Assembly (NCBI RefSeq): GCF_000335475.2 | Contig: NZ_ANAH02000066.1 | Span: forward strand, 434,001 to 498,000 | Direction: 5' to 3' | Source: Cystobacter fuscus DSM 2262 | GTDB taxonomy: Bacteria; Myxococcota; Myxococcia; Myxococcales; Myxococcaceae | Length of the DNA: 64,000 bases | Part shown: positions 37,246 through 45,856 of the stretch, in pieces | How the letters are laid out: each line of letters starts with the position of its first letter | Position numbering within the stretch: position 1 is the first letter of the stretch | Made by a program: the position numbers and the translations under genes | The notes under the pieces: generated by a model | What the model was told of the DNA's origin: nothing | Seen by the model: the letters and a program-made list of their open reading frames with translations, nothing else | The model's database searches: none

Positions 37246-38955
37246 TCACCGCTCGCTGAAGGTGCCCTCCGGCGCCGTGGCGGACCAGGTGTTGATGCGG
37301 ACGTTGAGCGCCCGGAATTGCAGCGAGCTGTTCCAGTCACCCATCAGCACGACGAAGTTCGGCGTGGTGAGGGCTCGGCCATTCACCGAGCGCTCGAGGG
37401 TCGTCCCACTCACGGTGGCCCGGACGCCGTAGTAGACGTAGGGACTCCCGGCCTCGGGGGTGATCACCTGGGGCTGGAAGGCAGCTCCCGCGACGGGCCC
37501 GGTGGCCGTGCCATACCCCGCGTCGGTGATGACGGGCGTGAAGGCTCCCCGGGTGACCCCGTCCGCCCCCGCCGCGAAGTGACCGAAGTCGAGCGCTGAC
37601 GGCGCGTGGGTCGCGGCCTGGATGAGCCGGATCAGGGGCGCGGGCACCGCGTCCGGCGCGAACTCCTCCTTCACGACGGTCAGCCGGACCTGTGCGCCCT
37701 CCGTGCCGCTCACCACGGCCAGGTAGCGCCGGCCCGCCTCGAGCGGACCTGTCGGGGCCTCGGCCAGCACCGTCGCGGCGCCATCGCCGGAGGCCGTGAT
37801 CCGAAGCGTCCCTCCCGTCGGGGAGACCGGCAGATCTCCGATGGCCGGCGCGGCCCCATACCGGAGGTTGTTGGCGATGATTCGCGAGTTCTCGAGGACC
37901 TGGAGCGGGGTGGGAGTCGCTTCGGCCGTGGCCGGATTGACCGCGTGGAAGAAGTAGAGGAGCGGATCCCGCTTCAGGCGGACGGCTCCATCCTTCCCCG
38001 AGGGAACCAGCAGCAGCGCGGGAGCACCCTCGTCCTGCAAGGTGCGCCGGTCATCCCCCGTGGTGATGGCGAACCAGGCGCTCGCCGCCGCCAACGTCCC
38101 GCTCGGGGGAGAGAAGAACAGCTTGCCGCTCTGCGAGGGCGTGAAGTTGGGTGTGCCGATGATCGCCAGCCGCTGGAACTCCGCCGGGAGGGAGACGCCA
38201 CCCGTGGTCGTGTCGGCCGAGTACGGCTCCACCGCGGTGGTGTAGGGCGTCGTGCCCGTCTCGTTGGCGAGCCGGCGGTTGCGACTGGTTCCCGTCACCC
38301 GGTCCGCCGTCACGTAGCGCACCCGGACCGTGCCCGCCTCCACCGGCTCGAAGGACTCCTTCAGCACCAGCAGCCGCGGCTTGTCCATGCGGTCCGCCCC
38401 GGCGTACACGACGTTCCCGGTGCCCACGAGGGTGAGCCGCTCGCCCTCCTCGAGGGTGATGGCCTCCGAGGCCGCCACCGGAGCCGCCGAGAGCTCCGAC
38501 TCCGCGTCGCGCACGACGAACCGCACGCTCTGCCCGGGGGTCACCTCGAGCTCACGGTAGGCCGTCACCGCCTCGTCTCCTGGCTCCACCGGTACCGGGA
38601 ACAGCTTCGTGTCCCCGACGTAGAGATCAATCTTGTACGGCGCCCACGGTGCGTCGGCCTTGTCGCTGGGGTTGTTCTTCAGACCCAGGTAGGCGTTGAC
38701 GAAGCGGACGTAGGCCTTGGGCGCGACGGTGCCAGCGTCCGTGCCGCCATCGGTGCCCGCATCCGACGGGGGCTCGATGACCGGTCCACCATCCCCACCG
38801 TCCGGAAGAGGGTCTCCGCCGTCCACCGGGGTCCCCCCCGCGTCCGTGTCACCGGGCGGGTTCTCCGGGCCGCCGTCGTCGCAGCCGGTGGTGGTCCCGG
38901 CCGACAGGGCGAGGACCGTCATCAACAACCAGACACCCAGAACGTTCCTCTTCAC
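37246..38955 (-). CDS. lipoprotein with DUF4397-like repeats
   Basis: A protein of 569 residues. The GTG at 38955 has a GGGAGAG site and gives the lipoprotein signal VKRNVLGVWLLMTVLALSAGTTTGC. A Gly/Asp/Pro-rich linker of about 60 residues follows, typical of myxobacterial surface lipoproteins. The body has DUF4397-type segments: YVRFVNAYLGLKN, VRVRYVTADRV and IRLIQAATHAPSALDFG (each starting with a V/I-R-x-x-N/Q/T-A strand), which are Ig-like beta domains. No catalytic site is seen. It follows the four-haem lipoprotein gene by 47 bases on the same strand and is probably co-transcribed with it. Confidence 0.72.
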   Translation of the reverse strand: MKRNVLGVWLLMTVLALSAGTTTGCDDGGPENPPGDTDAGGTPVDGGDPLPDGGDGGPVIEPPSDAGTDGGTDAGTVAPKAYVRFVNAYLGLKNNPSDKADAPWAPYKIDLYVGDTKLFPVPVEPGDEAVTAYRELEVTPGQSVRFVVRDAESELSAAPVAASEAITLEEGERLTLVGTGNVVYAGADRMDKPRLLVLKESFEPVEAGTVRVRYVTADRVTGTSRNRRLANETGTTPYTTAVEPYSADTTTGGVSLPAEFQRLAIIGTPNFTPSQSGKLFFSPPSGTLAAASAWFAITTGDDRRTLQDEGAPALLLVPSGKDGAVRLKRDPLLYFFHAVNPATAEATPTPLQVLENSRIIANNLRYGAAPAIGDLPVSPTGGTLRITASGDGAATVLAEAPTGPLEAGRRYLAVVSGTEGAQVRLTVVKEEFAPDAVPAPLIRLIQAATHAPSALDFGHFAAGADGVTRGAFTPVITDAGYGTATGPVAGAAFQPQVITPEAGSPYVYYGVRATVSGTTLERSVNGRALTTPNFVVLMGDWNSSLQFRALNVRINTWSATAPEGTFSER

Positions 38956-39002
38956 GCGTGCTCTCCCACAGGAATGAGAAGACAGACATCCGTGCTCGTG
39001 GC

Positions 39003-41729
39003 TCATCGCTTGTCGCACTCGCCGCGCAGCGGGTAGATGCGGCCCTTGGACAGCTCATCGCGCAGGTAGAAGTAGGCCATGACCCCCGCGTTGAACTGCG
39101 CGTGCTGGAGCCACTCCGAGACCGCGGCGGAGTCCGTCCCCGCCTCGATCTCCGGGGTCAGCGGATTGTCGAGCGTGCAGACCTTCTTCCACAGGGTGGC
39201 GCCGCCGATGGCGCTCGGGTTGCCGCTGGGCGGCTCGCTCGAGCCGGTGCCGAACTTGCCGACGCGCACGAGATCGCAGGCGCCGCGAGCCGCGCCGAGC
39301 ATGTTGGCGCCCCACTTGCCCCAGTCCGTCTCCCGGGGCGAGAAGTCGATGTCCACCTCGCCGTATTTGATCCACGCCTGCATGAATTCCGGAGTGAAGG
39401 TCACCGTGGTGCCGCCCGCGGCCATCCACGTCATGTAGCGCGCACCGCCGTGCTCCCCGAGCACCCGCTCGAACATCGCCAGATGGGGTGTGCCGGTGGA
39501 GGAGGTGCCGAACAACCCCTTGGCGAGGTTGGCCACGCGCGCCCCGTTGAGCGCGACCAGCGTCTTGGCGGCGCCGCTCTGCCCGTCACCCGCGCGGCCG
39601 TGGCAGTTGGCGCAGATGCCCTGGAACACCGCGGCTCCGGGCGTGGTGGAGTAGAGCTCGCCCCACGGCTGCTTGGGATTGCCCAGCTTGTCCTTCATCC
39701 ACGGTTCGATGGACTCCGGCGGCGGCGCGTTGGCGTCGAAGCGGCAACCCGGCTTCGGCGTCCAGAAGTTGGTGGGGATGCGCTGGTGGGCGAGCGCCTC
39801 GTGCGCCTGGGTGATGGGGTAGCGCGTCAGGTAGTCGAAGGGCGGCACGCCGATGCTGGACTCCCAGTGGGTGTTGCGCGGCTCGTAGGGAACCTTGTCG
39901 GTGAAGTCCTCGGAGACCCAGCGCACGTCGGGGGGATCCTGGCAGGTGTCCTTCACGGCGAGCTCCGCCTGGCGCAGGCGCTCCTGACGGTTGGCTTCCT
40001 TCTGTGCCGTGCTCAGCCCGCTGTCGCGAGGCCAGTCCAGCGAGGCGAGCCAGCGCGCCACCAGCAGCGGCGCGCGGCAGTCCTGGCCGGGGACGTTGGC
40101 GGGCATGTGGATGATGCGCTCGTCGGTGTCGCGGGCGACGCGCTGGAAGAGCGTGCTGGCGGGGGTCGGGCCGCGCAGATCGGCGGCGAAGTCCGTCACC
40201 CCGAGGTTGACGTAGGAGCGCAGCCCGTTGCTCTCCTTCAGCGTGGTGGGGAACTGGAACAGGCTGCCGCCCGCGGAGAAGTCGAGCGAGGCAATCGCCG
40301 GGTTGCTGATCACCGCGAAGCCGTTCGGGTTGTGGCACTGGGCGCAGTTGGCGATGAAATAGCCCTGGAGTTCCAACTCCTGCGTGTTGCGCGGGCGCTT
40401 GCTCCCGGACGTCTCCAGCCTGGGCAGGTCCGCGCTCGAGCGGATGCCCGTGAGGACGCCGTAGCTGATCAACCGGTCCACCTGCGACAGCTCGTCCTCG
40501 AGCACGTCCGCCTCGGCGTCCACACCGCCTTCGCCACCGGGCCGGCGGTTGAGTTGCAGCGGGGTGAAGCCGAGGACGAAGTTCTGCGCCTCGGAGCCGG
40601 TATGACAGTCCACGCAGCGGTGGCGACCGGGGATGGCGTAGTTGCGCGTGGCGCCGGTGGCCTCGTCCGTGCGGTAGACGATGACCCGGTCGGAGAAGCT
40701 CGAGCCGTCGCGGTAGCGCAGGTCATGCAGCTCCGCCACCGTCTCGTCCTCGTTCCAGATGTACGTGCCGAAGAGCGAGTCCCGCCACGGCTGGCGTACG
40801 ACGATGAGCCGCGTCTCGATCTTCCGGTAGCCCACCTGTCCCTGGGCGTCCTTCACCGGCTTGAAGAACGTCTTGTAGAAGCGGGTATTGGGGGGGATCT
40901 CGAAGTGCTTCGTCGTGGAGTCGTACCGGATGGACGTGCCAGCCGGGACGTGCACCTGACGCAGCTTCTTGGCGTGGTCCGAGAAGAGAGGGTAGGTGGG
41001 CGCGAAGGCGACGGTCCCCGACCGGGCCAGCTTCTCCGCGTCGAAGGTCACGATGTCGGTGTCCGTCTCGGACAGGAAGCGGGGCAGGGCGGTGGCGCGG
41101 GCGAACCAGGCATCCTTTTGTGAATCACTGCCCAGCGGCGCGTTCTCGGGGATGCAATGGCCCAGATCGGTCATCGCCTCGCCCACGCCACGCGCCACGT
41201 CCACGCCGCCGTCGCTCGAGCCTTCCTCCCGCACCTCGAAGGATCCCTCCGGCGTGCCCTGCGCGAGCCAGGAGGAGAGTGCCTGTCCGAGCGCCACCGC
41301 CTGCTTGAGCTGCTCGGAGGAGGGCAGGGGAGGCATGGCGCCCTGCGTGGCCATCCGGGCCATGGCGGGGGCCGTCTCCCTCAGGCTGGCGAGGTCCGAG
41401 GTGTATTGGAAGCCACCCCGTATCTCGGGGGCCTCGTGGCACGAGCCACACTGCGCGTCCACGCGCGCCCTCAGGTTGTCGAAGGTCTCCGTGACGGCCT
41501 CACGCGTCGCCGCGCGGCGCAGGGGAATGCGCTCGTTCGAGCGGGCCGGGGTGCAGGTGATGCGAGGCGGGCCCGCGTCACCCGCGTCGGGCCCGCTCCC
41601 GTCCGTCGAGCCGGCGTCCGGGACGACAGCGGGCGTCTCCGGGGACGGGCAGCCGCCCATCGTGGCAACCACGAACATGGACACACCGAGAGCGAGGCCC
41701 GTGACGAGCCCATTCCTTGTCATCACCAT
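39003..41729 (-). CDS. four-haem c-type cytochrome lipoprotein
   Basis: A protein of 908 residues. Lipoprotein signal ending VVATMGGC, then an Asp/Gly-rich linker. Four CxxCH haem c motifs are present: CGSCH near residue 95, CVDCH near 369, CAQCH near 468 and CANCH near 716. Between them are long stretches like those in uncharacterised cytochrome proteins of delta-proteobacteria and Planctomycetes. An AGGAGGA site stands 11 bases before ATG 41729. It is probably anchored on the outer membrane or periplasmic face and active in electron transfer; donor and acceptor are unknown. It shares a strand and probably an operon with the DUF4397 lipoprotein. Confidence 0.82.
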   Translation of the reverse strand: MVMTRNGLVTGLALGVSMFVVATMGGCPSPETPAVVPDAGSTDGSGPDAGDAGPPRITCTPARSNERIPLRRAATREAVTETFDNLRARVDAQCGSCHEAPEIRGGFQYTSDLASLRETAPAMARMATQGAMPPLPSSEQLKQAVALGQALSSWLAQGTPEGSFEVREEGSSDGGVDVARGVGEAMTDLGHCIPENAPLGSDSQKDAWFARATALPRFLSETDTDIVTFDAEKLARSGTVAFAPTYPLFSDHAKKLRQVHVPAGTSIRYDSTTKHFEIPPNTRFYKTFFKPVKDAQGQVGYRKIETRLIVVRQPWRDSLFGTYIWNEDETVAELHDLRYRDGSSFSDRVIVYRTDEATGATRNYAIPGRHRCVDCHTGSEAQNFVLGFTPLQLNRRPGGEGGVDAEADVLEDELSQVDRLISYGVLTGIRSSADLPRLETSGSKRPRNTQELELQGYFIANCAQCHNPNGFAVISNPAIASLDFSAGGSLFQFPTTLKESNGLRSYVNLGVTDFAADLRGPTPASTLFQRVARDTDERIIHMPANVPGQDCRAPLLVARWLASLDWPRDSGLSTAQKEANRQERLRQAELAVKDTCQDPPDVRWVSEDFTDKVPYEPRNTHWESSIGVPPFDYLTRYPITQAHEALAHQRIPTNFWTPKPGCRFDANAPPPESIEPWMKDKLGNPKQPWGELYSTTPGAAVFQGICANCHGRAGDGQSGAAKTLVALNGARVANLAKGLFGTSSTGTPHLAMFERVLGEHGGARYMTWMAAGGTTVTFTPEFMQAWIKYGEVDIDFSPRETDWGKWGANMLGAARGACDLVRVGKFGTGSSEPPSGNPSAIGGATLWKKVCTLDNPLTPEIEAGTDSAAVSEWLQHAQFNAGVMAYFYLRDELSKGRIYPLRGECDKR

Positions 41730-41889
41730 GAGACGGGATCTCCTCCTGCGCTGCGCGAGCCTTATCGGAGAAAGGGGAGAGGGGTTTGAAAAAACATCGT
41801 CACGATTGTATGTCTTTGACGAAAGGGTGACGGCCGGAGGAGCGGGAGGCTCCTCCGGCCGTGGAATGGCTCAGGGGGTGGGATTCAGC

Positions 41890-42957
41890 TCACAGGCCCT
41901 TGCACACGCCGGCGCCGCGGCCCAGGTCCCCGCCGCAGTCGAGCGGGCTGACGGTGCTGCAGGAGATGAAGCCCTGCTGGACCAGGAGGTCCTCGAAGTC
42001 CTGGGTGTTGGTGCTGTAGACCCAGTCATACAGGGCCTGCTCCTGGGTGGCCTTGGCGTAGTTCACGTTCTCGTTGAGGAAGAGCTTGCGCGAGAGCGGG
42101 TAGACGCCCGAGGTGTTGCTGGCGATCAGCTTGCGGACGTTGGCCGCGGTGGGGGCGATGCCGTCCACCTTGAGCGCCGCGTTGCCGGTGCGCCTGGCCG
42201 AGTCACCGGCGTAGCCGATGGCGTTGGCGTTGTTGGCCGTCAGCTTGCCGATGCAGGTGGTGGCGCTGTCGGAGGTGGTGCAGGGCGAGGGGTTGGTGGA
42301 GGACTCGTCCTTGATGACGACCACGTCGGCGCAGAACGTGGTGCAGCCGAGCAGCGACTTGAAGGTGTCCGTCGTGCCGGACAGGTCGTCACGGCGGTAC
42401 TTCGCGATGGTGCCGGCGGTGGGGCGGCCCAGCGCGGACCAGTTGCTGACGCAGGTGGTGGCGCTGCCGCTGCCGTCGCCACAGAAGGCCTTCTTCAGGT
42501 TGGCCGTGGAGATGCTGTTGCCGGCCAGGGCGCTATAGGTGGAGCTGCTCACGAAGGCGTTCACCGCGTCGAGCGCGACGACGTTGCTGGACTCGCCAGG
42601 GCAGCACGCGCCGCCGGAGGCGGAGCCACCCGCGCAGGTGCCCGCCTTGAAGTCGCGCGACATGGGCGCGAGCGTCTGCTGACGGCCAATACAGGACGTG
42701 CCAGAGCCGTTGCGCAGACAGCCCTCACCCACGCTCGAGCCCTTGCCCTCGATGGTCAGGCCCGCGCCCGACTGGACGTTGGCGGCGACCAGGGCCTCCT
42801 TCAGGGTGTCCGAGCCGTAGAACTCGTTGTTGGGACCCAGATTCTGCACCACCGAGCCGAGCTGCTGCTGCTCGGTGCTCATGGACTCGCCACCACAGCC
42901 CACCACGGACATCGTCACCACCACGGCGGCCGACATGGCCCACTTCATCTTGTTCAT
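41890..42957 (-). CDS. PstS-like phosphate-binding lipoprotein
   Basis: A protein of 355 residues. ATG 42957 follows a GGGAGC site and starts MNKMKWAMSAAVVVTMSVVGC, a lipoprotein signal. The mature part reads like a periplasmic binding protein of the PstS class: YGSDTLKEAL, IEGKGSSVGEGCL (phosphate-loop-like GxGS), VVALDAVNAFVSSS and a C-terminal SGVYPLSRKLFLNEN. Many cysteines (at least ten) in the middle suggest disulfides, unusual for PstS. It is divergent from a Na/Pi cotransporter, supporting phosphate uptake. No PstCAB genes are adjacent. Confidence 0.75.
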   Translation of the reverse strand: MNKMKWAMSAAVVVTMSVVGCGGESMSTEQQQLGSVVQNLGPNNEFYGSDTLKEALVAANVQSGAGLTIEGKGSSVGEGCLRNGSGTSCIGRQQTLAPMSRDFKAGTCAGGSASGGACCPGESSNVVALDAVNAFVSSSTYSALAGNSISTANLKKAFCGDGSGSATTCVSNWSALGRPTAGTIAKYRRDDLSGTTDTFKSLLGCTTFCADVVVIKDESSTNPSPCTTSDSATTCIGKLTANNANAIGYAGDSARRTGNAALKVDGIAPTAANVRKLIASNTSGVYPLSRKLFLNENVNYAKATQEQALYDWVYSTNTQDFEDLLVQQGFISCSTVSPLDCGGDLGRGAGVCKGL

Positions 42958-43309
42958 GACGAATGCTCCCAGTTGCGAGGGTTTGATTCTGGACAAAGGC
43001 AGTGCCTCTCCGCCAAGCGGGTACGGGAACGCGGGCTTCGGGGAGAGGCGTCGAGCCCGGTCGGGCCGGTTCGACGGGGCGCAAGGTGCCTCAATCCCCG
43101 GACTCTTCGCGCTCCAATTGCGTCAAATCTCCGCCAATGGCGGTTCACATGTCATAAATGTCTATCGTGTCACGGATGGCGCACGGCGCCTCCCGCTCCG
43201 ACGCTCGCCGGGCGAGCAGACACGAAGTTGACGCAAATGACACATCCCACCCCATACAGACGGGGAAGGGCGGACCTATTTCTGGTCAGAACCCGCTGGA
43301 GGAATACCC
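42958..43309. promoter_or_regulatory. divergent region with a possible Pho box
   Basis: This 352-base gap separates the phosphate-binding lipoprotein gene and the Na/Pi cotransporter gene. At 43149-43166 the sequence ATGTCATAAATGTCTATC resembles the enteric Pho box (CTGTCAT-N4-CTGTCAT) in its first half only. No gene is convincing here. Confidence 0.35.
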
Positions 43310-44413
43310 TTGCGCGCCCTCGTCCCCTGGTCTGTCCGGAAGACAGCGATTCACCTCCTGCCTCTCGCGATGCTGTCGCCGGCATCCGGGTGGGCCGCCG
43401 CGCAGAAGGGCGGCGCCACGGGACCCGAGCCCCTGGAGATCGCCATGGGGTTGACCGCGGGGCTCGTCCTCTTCCTGTATGGGGTCTCTCGTCTGGCGTT
43501 GGCGTTGAAGGCGCTCGCGACGGAGCCGGCCAGGCGCCTGTTGGGGAAATTCACCCGCAACCGCTTCGCCGGCGTCCTCACCGGAGCCGCGGCCACCACG
43601 GTGCTGGACTCGTCCTCGGTGACCATCATCATGGTCATCGCCCTGGTGGACGCGGGCCTCTTGAGCGCCATCCAGTCCCTGGGGGTGGTGTTGGGCTCGA
43701 ACATCGGAACCACGTTCGGCGCGCAGCTCGTCGCCTTCCAGATCAGCAAGTACGCCCCCGTGGGCCTCGCGCTGGGGGCGCTGCTGCTCGCCTTCGGCCG
43801 GAGCGAGCGGTGGAAGCACGTGGGGCGCATGGTGTTTGGAATGGGGCTCTTGTTCTTCGGGCTGGAGTTCATCGAGCAGACCATGGAGCCCTTCAAGGAC
43901 CACGCGCCCTTCCTGCGGTGGATGCGGGAACTGGGTGCCAACCCGTTGATGGGCGCGGCCGTGGGAGCGCTGTTCACCCTGATCATCCAGTCCTCGTCGG
44001 CGACCATGGCCATCATCGTGACGCTGGCCAGCCAGGGGCTCATCTCGCTGCCCACGGGGGTCGCGATCATGCTCGGCGCGGAGATCGGCACGGTCGCGGA
44101 CACGCTCATCGCCACGATCGGGCGCAGCCGTCAGGCCATCCGCACGGGGGTGTTCCACTTCCTCTTCAATCTCATCACCGCCGCGCTCGGCCTGCTGTGT
44201 GCGTCCCGGCTCGTGAGCCTGGCCCAATGGGTTTCAGGGGACGCGAGCGTGGGCCGGCAGATCGCCAACGCACAGATGATCTTCAACGTCCTGGGCGTCC
44301 TCCTGTTCATCGGCTTCGTGCCCCTCATCGACCGGGCGCTCCAGGTGTTGCTCCCGGAGCGACGGACGCAAGCCGCCGCTCCGCCAGTCCTCTCCCGGGA
44401 GCAGAATGCCTGA
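43310..44413 (+). CDS. Na+/phosphate cotransporter (NptA/PNaS family)
   Basis: A protein of 367 residues with about nine hydrophobic segments and the two inverted Na/Pi repeats. Repeat 1 has GAAATTVLDSSSVTIIMVIALVDAGLL and GSNIGTTFGAQLVAF. Repeat 2 has LFTLIIQSSSATMAIIVTLASQGLI and GAEIGTVADTLIATIG. The QSSS motifs are diagnostic, though repeat 1 has LDSSS instead. It lacks the C-terminal PhoU-like domain of longer members. The start is TTG at 43310, with a GGAGG site seven bases upstream. It probably imports phosphate. Confidence 0.9.
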   Translation: MRALVPWSVRKTAIHLLPLAMLSPASGWAAAQKGGATGPEPLEIAMGLTAGLVLFLYGVSRLALALKALATEPARRLLGKFTRNRFAGVLTGAAATTVLDSSSVTIIMVIALVDAGLLSAIQSLGVVLGSNIGTTFGAQLVAFQISKYAPVGLALGALLLAFGRSERWKHVGRMVFGMGLLFFGLEFIEQTMEPFKDHAPFLRWMRELGANPLMGAAVGALFTLIIQSSSATMAIIVTLASQGLISLPTGVAIMLGAEIGTVADTLIATIGRSRQAIRTGVFHFLFNLITAALGLLCASRLVSLAQWVSGDASVGRQIANAQMIFNVLGVLLFIGFVPLIDRALQVLLPERRTQAAAPPVLSREQNA

Positions 44414-44520
44414 ACAACCTGCTTAATCCACACCACTGCAATCGCTTTCTTTGAAAGGAAGAACCCAGATTCCAAGACATCAGAAAGGGAGGTGAGAAGG
44501 ACTTTCGTGGAGGGGGTCGC

Positions 44521-44549
44521 TTGACAGGCTGAAAGTAAAACGTTTACCT
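44521..44549 (+). promoter_or_regulatory. possible promoter of the trypsin-like protease gene
   Basis: TTGACA (44521-44526), a 17-base spacer, then TTACCT (44544-44549, a poor -10). A small inverted repeat, GTAAA-ACG-TTTAC, overlaps the -10. Confidence 0.35.
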
Positions 44550-44582
44550 GTTCTGGACTCCCGCGCGGCTGCTCACCCCCAA

Positions 44583-45758
44583 ATGAAGAGAGCCCCCATG
44601 TCCCAGCATCACGTCGTCCGGAAGATGTTCCTTCTCGGCACCGCCAGCACGGCCCTGTTCATCGGCTGCGGTTCCGAGGAGGGCGTGGCCCCCCAGGAGT
44701 CCCTCGGTTCGGATCGCCAGGAGATCGTCGGCGGTAGCGACACGAGCATCTCCACCCATCCCTGGCAGATCTCCTTCCAGTCCACGTCGGGTTTCGCCTT
44801 CTGCGGCGGCTCCATCCTGAACGAGAACTGGATCCTCACGGCCCAGCACTGCGTCTATGAGGGGGCCTTCGCCGTGACCTCCCCGAGCACGGTCCGCATC
44901 GCCGCGGGCATCTCCAAGCTCAGCACCGTGGACAGCGAGGGACAGATCCGCTTCGTGGACGACGTCATCTCCTTCCCGGGCTTCGCGGGCGTGAAGAAGG
45001 GCAAGGACGTGGCGCTGCTGCACCTGTCCAAGCCGCTCACCTTCAACGGCAAGGTGGCGCCCATCGCCCTGGCGACGGCGGAGGATGAGGCGGAGGGCCT
45101 GACGGCTCCGGGTGTCATCTCCACCGTGACGGGGTGGGGCGACCTCGCCGAGAACGGCACCTCTCCGGACACCTTGCAGGCCGTCGACGTGCCCCTTCTC
45201 TCCAACGAGGATGCCGACGCCGCGTACCCGGAGGACATCACCGCGGACCAGCTCGCCGCGGGCATCATCGGCGTGGGCGGCATCGACTCGTGCCAGGGTG
45301 ACAGCGGTGGCCCCCTCATCGTGAGCAAGGGCGGCGGCAAGGTGCTCGCCGGCGTGGTGAGCTGGGGCTACGGGTGCGCGGATCCCGCCTTCCCCGGCCT
45401 GTACGCGCGCGTCTCGTCCTTCCAGCCGTGGATCTCCTCCTTCCTGAAGAAGTCACCCACCATCCGCCTCAACACGACCAACCAGTCGGGCGGCGAGGGC
45501 GCCTGGAAGCACTACCGGGTGAGCATCCCGTCCGGCCTCCAGGTGTTCAACGTGCACATCTCGGGGGGCACCGGTGACGCCGACCTCTACGTCCAGCACG
45601 GCGCCCAGCCCACGGAAGGCAGCTTCACCTGCCGGCCGTACGCCAATGGCAACGGTGAGACCTGCAGCATCCCCCACCCGGCGGCGGGCACCTGGTTCAT
45701 CTCGGTCCAGGGCTACTCCGCCTTCTCGGGCCTGAGGGTGCACGCGACCTCCTACTGA
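44583..45758 (+). CDS. trypsin-like serine protease lipoprotein with PPC domain
   Basis: A protein of 391 residues. A lipoprotein-type signal ends TALFIGC. A propeptide of about 20 residues ends at EIVGG, where cleavage would free the new Ile N-terminus. The catalytic triad is complete: His in LTAQHCV, Asp in KDVALLHL, Ser in DSCQGDSGGPLIV. The Asp six residues before the active Ser predicts trypsin-like Lys/Arg preference. A C-terminal PPC-type beta-sandwich (VFNVHISGGTGDADLYVQHG) follows. It is a likely secreted predatory protease. A strong terminator follows. Confidence 0.92.
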   Translation: MKRAPMSQHHVVRKMFLLGTASTALFIGCGSEEGVAPQESLGSDRQEIVGGSDTSISTHPWQISFQSTSGFAFCGGSILNENWILTAQHCVYEGAFAVTSPSTVRIAAGISKLSTVDSEGQIRFVDDVISFPGFAGVKKGKDVALLHLSKPLTFNGKVAPIALATAEDEAEGLTAPGVISTVTGWGDLAENGTSPDTLQAVDVPLLSNEDADAAYPEDITADQLAAGIIGVGGIDSCQGDSGGPLIVSKGGGKVLAGVVSWGYGCADPAFPGLYARVSSFQPWISSFLKKSPTIRLNTTNQSGGEGAWKHYRVSIPSGLQVFNVHISGGTGDADLYVQHGAQPTEGSFTCRPYANGNGETCSIPHPAAGTWFISVQGYSAFSGLRVHATSY

Positions 45759-45788
45759 GCGCGACGTCCCACGGTCCTCCCAGGACTG

Positions 45789-45836
45789 AACGCCTCGAGC
45801 GGCGCTTCCCGCGCCTGCTCGAGGCGTTTTCCTTTT
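45789..45836 (+). terminator. intrinsic terminator after the protease gene
   Basis: A perfect 12-bp stem (AACGCCTCGAGC with GCTCGAGGCGTT) and a 16-base loop are followed by TTCCTTTT. It separates the protease gene from the convergent exporter gene. Confidence 0.8.
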
Positions 45837-45856
45837 CCGGAAGGGGCTCGCCCGGG

